DNA from: an uncultured Merdimonas sp.
GTDB lineage: Bacteria > Bacillota > Clostridia > Lachnospirales > Lachnospiraceae
Length of the DNA stretch: 47,940 nucleotides
NCBI GenBank assembly: GCA_944378225.1
Contig: CALWGE010000016.1
Span: forward strand, 1 to 47,940
Direction of reading: 5' to 3'
Shown one piece after another: positions 43,523 to 47,940 of this stretch. The translations under genes were made by a program, and so were the position numbers. Under the pieces are notes generated by a model. That model was given only the letters and a program-made list of their open reading frames with translations, was not told the DNA's origin and searched no databases. Within the stretch, counting starts at the first letter, position 1. Each line of letters starts with the position of its first letter.

Positions 43523-45181
43523 TCAGAGGCGGAAACAGCCGCCGCCGATAAATTCCCGAAGCAGAGAATTATCCGGAATGACCGTACTGTCTACGCCCAG
43601 AAAATAATCCAGAAATTTTAATAGCCGTTTTGCCTCCATATATTCCGGCGTTTCCCGCCCAATGCCAAACAGGATCGGTTCCGCATACTGCTTCAGTACA
43701 GAGAGTTCATAAATCAGAGCAGAGTTAAACATTACGTCTGCCTCTTCCTGAAACGGGAAAATGTTTTCTTCCTCACCTCTGCGTACTGATGGCCACATGG
43801 CAATCGTACGGGCCGCGCTGGCCCCCCGCGTCCTTGCATCCCGCACCATACGTCGAATCAGACGTCCGTCCGTGGTGGGAATCCGGTTATGCTCATCTAC
43901 ATTCAGCTGCGTCAGAGCGCTGATGTAAATTTTGAACTTACTGTCCCGGGGCAGACTGTGAGAAAGCGCGTCATTCAGGCAATGGATTCCTTCAATGACC
44001 AGAATATCCTCTTTTCCCAGAGTGAGATATTCCCCATTATACTCTTTTTTCCCGGTCTTAAAGTTAAATCGGGGCAGTTCTACAGCCTTTCCTGACAGAA
44101 GTTCACACATCTGGCGATTAAAAAGTTCAATATCGATTGCTTCCAGACATTCAAAATTATAGTCTCCATTCTTGTCTTTCGGCGTCATTTCTCTCTCTAC
44201 AAAGTAATTATCCACCGCAATGGGATGGGGCTTAAGTCCTGCTGCCGAAAGCTGAATCGAAAGTCTGTGGGAAAAAGTTGTTTTTCCCGAGGAGGACGGT
44301 CCTGCAATCATGATGAACTTTTTGCCGGGGTCTGATGCGATCCGGCTGGCTATCTCTGCAATTCTGCGCTCCTGTAAAGCCTCCTGCGTCATAATCAGAT
44401 GCTGCATCCCTCCCCGGGCAATACAGTCGTTCAAATCGCCCACCGTAGAAATCTCCATTAATTTTGCCCACTGTGTGGCTTCTTTGAGTACCTGAAAAAC
44501 TTTATGCTGCGGTCTGAAGGGCGGGACGCTCTCCGGTTCTGCCATGGTCGGAAACTGAAGTACAAAGCCTTCATCGTAAAGATACAGTTCAAAATATTTC
44601 AGATAACCTGTATCAGGAACCATATAACCATAATAATAATCTTCAAAATCACCAATGCTGTACAGATTTACACGGGAAGCGCGACGATAACGAAACAGCT
44701 TTTCCTTGTCATACATCTTATGTTCGTGAAAAATCCGCAGGGCCTTATCCGTATTCACATTTGTCTTTTTTATGGGAATCTTCCGTTCCACATAATCCAG
44801 CATTTTTTGTTTCACAGACTTCAGAAAACTTTCATCAACAGTGACGCTGCCTTCAATCGTACAGTAATAACCGCTGCTGACAGAATGCTGTATCTGGGCT
44901 CTGACAACTGCTTCGTGTCCTGCCACATGATAAACAGCTTTCATCAGAAGCATGGTGAGACTGCGGCGATATGCCTGGCAGCCCGCAGGATCTGCAGTGG
45001 TATAAAACTTCAGTTCTGCATCTGAGCTCAGTCTTTTTGTCAGCTCCCGGAGACGTCCGTCGGCAGACACAAGAACGATATCATGCGGATAGTCCTTCTG
45101 CATATCAGCTGCAATCGTTTCAAAGAGTGTTCCACTGGGATATTCATAGATCTTTCCGTTGACAATCGCCTTTACATTCAT
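43523..45181 (-). CDS. TGS-containing uridine kinase-like nucleoside kinase
   Basis: A 552-residue fusion. The N terminus (1-60) looks like a TGS domain and the next part (about 60-210) like the accessory domain of threonyl-tRNA synthetases (HVAGHEAVVRAQIQHSVSSG). The C-terminal half (about 285-500) is a uridine kinase domain with Walker A AGPSSSGKTTF and the segment HPIAVDNYFVEREMTPKD. Phosphorylation of uridine or another nucleoside is the usual annotation. The reason for the tRNA-synthetase-like part is unknown. It lies between the Nif3-like gene (56 bp) and the HD gene. Confidence 0.9.
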   Translation of the reverse strand: MNVKAIVNGKIYEYPSGTLFETIAADMQKDYPHDIVLVSADGRLRELTKRLSSDAELKFYTTADPAGCQAYRRSLTMLLMKAVYHVAGHEAVVRAQIQHSVSSGYYCTIEGSVTVDESFLKSVKQKMLDYVERKIPIKKTNVNTDKALRIFHEHKMYDKEKLFRYRRASRVNLYSIGDFEDYYYGYMVPDTGYLKYFELYLYDEGFVLQFPTMAEPESVPPFRPQHKVFQVLKEATQWAKLMEISTVGDLNDCIARGGMQHLIMTQEALQERRIAEIASRIASDPGKKFIMIAGPSSSGKTTFSHRLSIQLSAAGLKPHPIAVDNYFVEREMTPKDKNGDYNFECLEAIDIELFNRQMCELLSGKAVELPRFNFKTGKKEYNGEYLTLGKEDILVIEGIHCLNDALSHSLPRDSKFKIYISALTQLNVDEHNRIPTTDGRLIRRMVRDARTRGASAARTIAMWPSVRRGEEENIFPFQEEADVMFNSALIYELSVLKQYAEPILFGIGRETPEYMEAKRLLKFLDYFLGVDSTVIPDNSLLREFIGGGCFRL

Positions 45182-45237
45182 TCTGTCATCCCTTTCCTTT
45201 TTTGTTTTCTGACGCTTTTCCGAATACCGGTATATTT

Positions 45238-46008
45238 TCAGATCACCTCAAACGGCTGGCAGACAGGGGCCGTATATACTTTCAGTGAAGGAATGGTACA
45301 TTCCAGAAATCTGCGCATATCTTCTACGTAGATATGCTCGATTCCGTAATGGCCCGCATCGATAACAGCCATTCCGCAGTCCGCCATATCAATTCCGGTA
45401 TGATGATCAATATCGCCGCTTATCAGCACATCCACTCCTGCCTTAAGTGCCGGATATGCCATGCTTTTTCCGGAACCGGGAGAAATTGCGGCCGTTGTTA
45501 CCATTTTATTCAGATCTCCGAAAATTTTGACGTTCGGAAGACGGAATCGTTCTTTCACAAACTGTCCGCACTCCCTGAGTGACATAGCCTTTGGAAGACG
45601 TCCTGTCCGGCCAATCCCCTCTCCGTTCCGGACTTCTTCCAGAACCTCCGTTCCGGATAAATCCAATATGCCTGCTGCCAAATCAGCCATTCCAAGCACA
45701 TCGTAATTCGTATGCATCGCATAACAGGATACTCCTGCGCGAATCATCCGGATCAGCCTTTTCCCCACATAGTCATCTGTCGTCACCGCTTTTATCCCGC
45801 CAAAAATCATCGGATGATGAGTCAGCAGAAGCTGAGCTCCACAGGAAACAGCCGCATCAATTACTTCGTCCGTCGCGTCCAGCGCAATATAGACGGTATC
45901 CACTTCCTGACCCCTGTCACCCGCAAGCAGACCAGGATTGTCCCAGTCGCAGGCGTACTCTCTGGGGTACTTCATCTCTATTTTCTCAATAATTTCCCCG
46001 CACTTCAT
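45238..46008 (-). CDS. Nif3-like dinuclear metal centre protein
   Basis: A 256-residue member of the Nif3/YqfO family (often annotated GTP cyclohydrolase 1 type 2). Metal-ligand motifs LLTHHPMIFGGIK, YAMHTNYDVLGMAD and DAGHYGIEH are present, consistent with a two-metal site in a hexameric toroid. The function is not known. The ATG at 46008 (AGGAG 5 nt upstream) replaces a longer open frame. It follows trmK after 27 bp, as in Bacillus, where yqfN (trmK) and yqfO lie beside sigA. Confidence 0.92.
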   Translation of the reverse strand: MKCGEIIEKIEMKYPREYACDWDNPGLLAGDRGQEVDTVYIALDATDEVIDAAVSCGAQLLLTHHPMIFGGIKAVTTDDYVGKRLIRMIRAGVSCYAMHTNYDVLGMADLAAGILDLSGTEVLEEVRNGEGIGRTGRLPKAMSLRECGQFVKERFRLPNVKIFGDLNKMVTTAAISPGSGKSMAYPALKAGVDVLISGDIDHHTGIDMADCGMAVIDAGHYGIEHIYVEDMRRFLECTIPSLKVYTAPVCQPFEVI

Positions 46009-46035
46009 GATACTCCTCTTTCCTCTCTTTTCCAT

Positions 46036-46761
46036 TCAGCTGCAGGCCTGCTCTTGTCTTCTGTATTCCGACAACATTTTCTCCAGAAGAGTAATTTCTT
46101 CTGTAAGCTCTCTGTACCTGCTTTGGATCCTCGCCTCTTCCGGATCAGACGCTTCTGACTGAAGTCTTTTCTGTATCCTGCGTGCGTTCCCAAGCCGTTT
46201 TTCCAGAAATTCTTTCATTACAACAGAAGACTGCTGCAAGGCACATTTTCCATACAGAAGTTCTTCTTTTTTGTACTGTTCCGGTTCTCCCTTTACAGCA
46301 CGAAACATAGGATAATATTTTCCTTCTTCCTGTACAATGTCCTCACTGACAATCTTCCATCCGTTTTTACAGAGGTACTGACGTACTTTCCAGATTTCCG
46401 ACTGAGGCTGAAGTACAAGTTCCCGGACCGTTTCAAGTACTTTCTGACCATCCGTCAGAATTCTCTCTGTCAGATTTCCTCCCATACCGGCGATAAGCAC
46501 AGTATCGGCCTCTCCTGCTTTCAGGGCTTCCAGTCCGTCAGAAAGTCTCGTTTCTATGTAATTTTCCAGTTCCGCCTCCCGAATATGCTCTTTTGCCCGT
46601 TCCAGGGGGCCTTCATTAATATCCATGGCAATGGCTGACGGAATTCTGCGCTGCCTGTAAAGACAAAGGGGAACATATCCATGATCTGTTCCCACATCTG
46701 CCAGGCGGCTTCCCTCTGTGACCATACCGGCCAGTCGATTCAGTCGTTCTGATATATTCAT
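46036..46761 (-). CDS. trmK: tRNA (adenine-22-N1)-methyltransferase
   Basis: A 241-residue SAM-dependent enzyme that methylates A22 in tRNA. SAM motif ADVGTDHGYVPLCL (about 20-33) and the catalytic-type AGMGGNLTERIL (about 90-101) match TrmK (YqfN). The C-terminal coiled coil (about 175-240) is typical. The ATG at 46761 gives MNISERLNRLAGMV; it lies 4 nt after the rpoD stop and has only a weak ribosome site, suggesting coupling to rpoD. Confidence 0.95.
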   Translation of the reverse strand: MNISERLNRLAGMVTEGSRLADVGTDHGYVPLCLYRQRRIPSAIAMDINEGPLERAKEHIREAELENYIETRLSDGLEALKAGEADTVLIAGMGGNLTERILTDGQKVLETVRELVLQPQSEIWKVRQYLCKNGWKIVSEDIVQEEGKYYPMFRAVKGEPEQYKKEELLYGKCALQQSSVVMKEFLEKRLGNARRIQKRLQSEASDPEEARIQSRYRELTEEITLLEKMLSEYRRQEQACS

Positions 46762-46765
46762 TTTT

Positions 46766-47875
46766 TTAATCCAGATAATCCTTAAGTTTTCTGCTGCGGC
46801 TCGGATGGCGAAGTTTACGGAGAGCCTTTGCTTCAATCTGACGGATACGCTCACGGGTGACATTAAACTCTTTTCCTACCTCTTCCAGAGTCCGGGCCCG
46901 TCCATCATCAAGTCCGAAACGCAGGCGAAGCACCTTCTGCTCACGATCTGTCAGGGTACTTAAAACCTCCACCAGCTGTTCTTTCAGAAGTGTGAATGCT
47001 GCTGCATCTGAAGGTACCGGGACATTGTCATCCTGAATAAAATCTCCCAGATGGCTGTCCTCTTCTTCGCCAATGGGCGTTTCCAGAGAAACAGGTTCCT
47101 GAGAAATCTTCAGAATCTCACGCACACGTTCTACCGGAAGCTTCATTTCCTCTGCAATCTCTTCCGGGGTAGGTTCACGTCCCAGCTCCTGCAGCAGCTG
47201 CCTTGATACCCGAATCAGCTTGTTGATCGTCTCTACCATATGCACCGGAATACGGATCGTTCTTGCCTGATCTGCAATGGCTCTGGTAATCGCCTGACGG
47301 ATCCACCAGGTAGCGTAGGTACTGAATTTATATCCTTTGCGATAGTCGAATTTTTCCACCGCCTTGATAAGACCCAGATTACCTTCCTGAATCAAATCCA
47401 GGAAAAGCATTCCCCGTCCTACATACCGCTTCGCAATGCTGACTACCAGACGCAGATTAGCCTCTGCAAGACGCTTCTTTGCATCCTCATCACCCGTCTC
47501 CATCTTTTTCGCCAGCTCAATCTCCTCATCCGCGCTCAGAAGGGGCACTTTACCGATTTCCTTCAGATACATGCGGACCGGATCCTCGATGCTTACACCG
47601 TCAGGTACGGAAAGATCAATTTGCTCAACATCCACATCATCATCATCTGACAGGAGCAGATCATCATCCGGCTCGTCTCCGTCTCCTGTAATCCGGAGCA
47701 CGTCAATATTATTGGCCTCCAGATAATCCAGAATTTTTTCCATTTTATCCGGATCCAGCTCCAAGTCTGCGAAGAAATCGCTGATCTCCTGATATTCCAG
47801 AATATTCTTTTTCTTCTTTGCCATTACCAGAAGCGCTTTCAGCTTTTCTTCAAACTTTACTACGTTCTCGTCCAT
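46766..47875 (-). CDS. rpoD: primary RNA polymerase sigma factor (sigma-70/sigma-A)
   Basis: The housekeeping sigma factor, 369 residues. Region 1.2 ([19 protein letters not shown]), region 2 ([49 protein letters not shown]), region 3 and region 4 ([50 protein letters not shown]) are intact. The N-terminal extension is short, as in Firmicutes. The ATG at 47875 with AAGGA 9 nt upstream is chosen. The order dnaG-rpoD-trmK-nif3 is the conserved one. Confidence 0.98.
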   Translation of the reverse strand: MDENVVKFEEKLKALLVMAKKKKNILEYQEISDFFADLELDPDKMEKILDYLEANNIDVLRITGDGDEPDDDLLLSDDDDVDVEQIDLSVPDGVSIEDPVRMYLKEIGKVPLLSADEEIELAKKMETGDEDAKKRLAEANLRLVVSIAKRYVGRGMLFLDLIQEGNLGLIKAVEKFDYRKGYKFSTYATWWIRQAITRAIADQARTIRIPVHMVETINKLIRVSRQLLQELGREPTPEEIAEEMKLPVERVREILKISQEPVSLETPIGEEEDSHLGDFIQDDNVPVPSDAAAFTLLKEQLVEVLSTLTDREQKVLRLRFGLDDGRARTLEEVGKEFNVTRERIRQIEAKALRKLRHPSRSRKLKDYLD

Positions 47876-47913
47876 GTTGTTCCATCCTTCCATAACTTGT
47901 TAGTATTTTATCC

Positions 47914-47940
47914 TTAATCCAGTGAAATATGCAGTTTCTC
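47914..47940 (-). CDS. dnaG: probable C terminus of dnaG (partial)
   Basis: The last eight codons of a minus-strand frame encode EKLHISLD before TAA at 47914-47916. The position, 38 nt upstream of rpoD, and a short HISL-type ending fit DNA primase, which precedes rpoD in most Firmicutes. Only 27 bases are in the window, so this is mainly context. Confidence 0.45.
   Translation of the reverse strand, partial: EKLHISLD

Overview
This window comes from an anaerobic, endospore-forming Firmicute, most likely a Lachnospiraceae gut bacterium of the Blautia/Ruminococcus type. The evidence is the order asp23-nusB-xseA-xseB-ispA-dxs-tlyA-nadK-argR-recN-spoIVB-spo0A, the sporulation genes themselves, an ECF sigma factor paired with a DUF4179-like anti-sigma factor, and strong AGGAGG-type ribosome binding sites with vegetative TTGACA/TATAAT promoters. 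No rRNA, tRNA, CRISPR array, insertion sequence or phage gene was seen.

Layout, left to right. At 0.2-0.7 kb a small DUF1292 gene lies on the plus strand with its own promoter and terminator. From 0.7 to 30.4 kb every convincing gene is on the minus strand, so transcription runs right to left. In transcription order these are: a cupin AraC regulator; prfC; the asp23-nusB-xseAB-ispA-dxs-tlyA-nadK-argR-recN housekeeping run; spoIVB and spo0A; glgA; rpsB-tsf; a Na/Pi cotransporter with a PhoU-like tail; an NhaC antiporter overlapping a C39-like protein; mnmM; an EamA transporter; an ECF sigma/anti-sigma/lipoprotein operon; and gltX-GNAT-helicase.

From 30.4 to 42.4 kb is the accessory, sugar-related part. 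A five-gene minus-strand operon (metallo-beta-lactamase-fold hydrolase, two paralogous NTF2/SnoaL-like proteins, PTS EIIBC, GH1 6-phospho-beta-glucosidase) faces a divergent AraC regulator that is followed after 5 nt by a relQ-type (p)ppGpp synthetase. A very strong two-way terminator separates this from a sucrose operon (scrR-scrB-scrA) with a perfect LacI-type operator at its promoter. The first operon is the best candidate for an undescribed system: it looks like phosphorylating uptake and hydrolysis of a beta-glucoside, joined to enzymes that might process the released aglycone.

From 42.4 to 47.9 kb the minus strand carries rpoD, trmK, a Nif3-like gene, a TGS-uridine kinase fusion, an HD-domain gene broken by an apparent single-base deletion, and a small DUF6483-like gene. 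The last 27 bases look like the end of dnaG, upstream of rpoD.

A recurrent regulatory design is visible. At glgA/rpsB and tsf/NaPi the -35 box of the next promoter lies in the loop of the previous operon's terminator, so the right arm of the hairpin forms the 17-bp promoter spacer. At recN/spoIVB a sigma-G-like promoter abuts the recN terminator. All statements about function rest on family recognition by eye; no database search was run.
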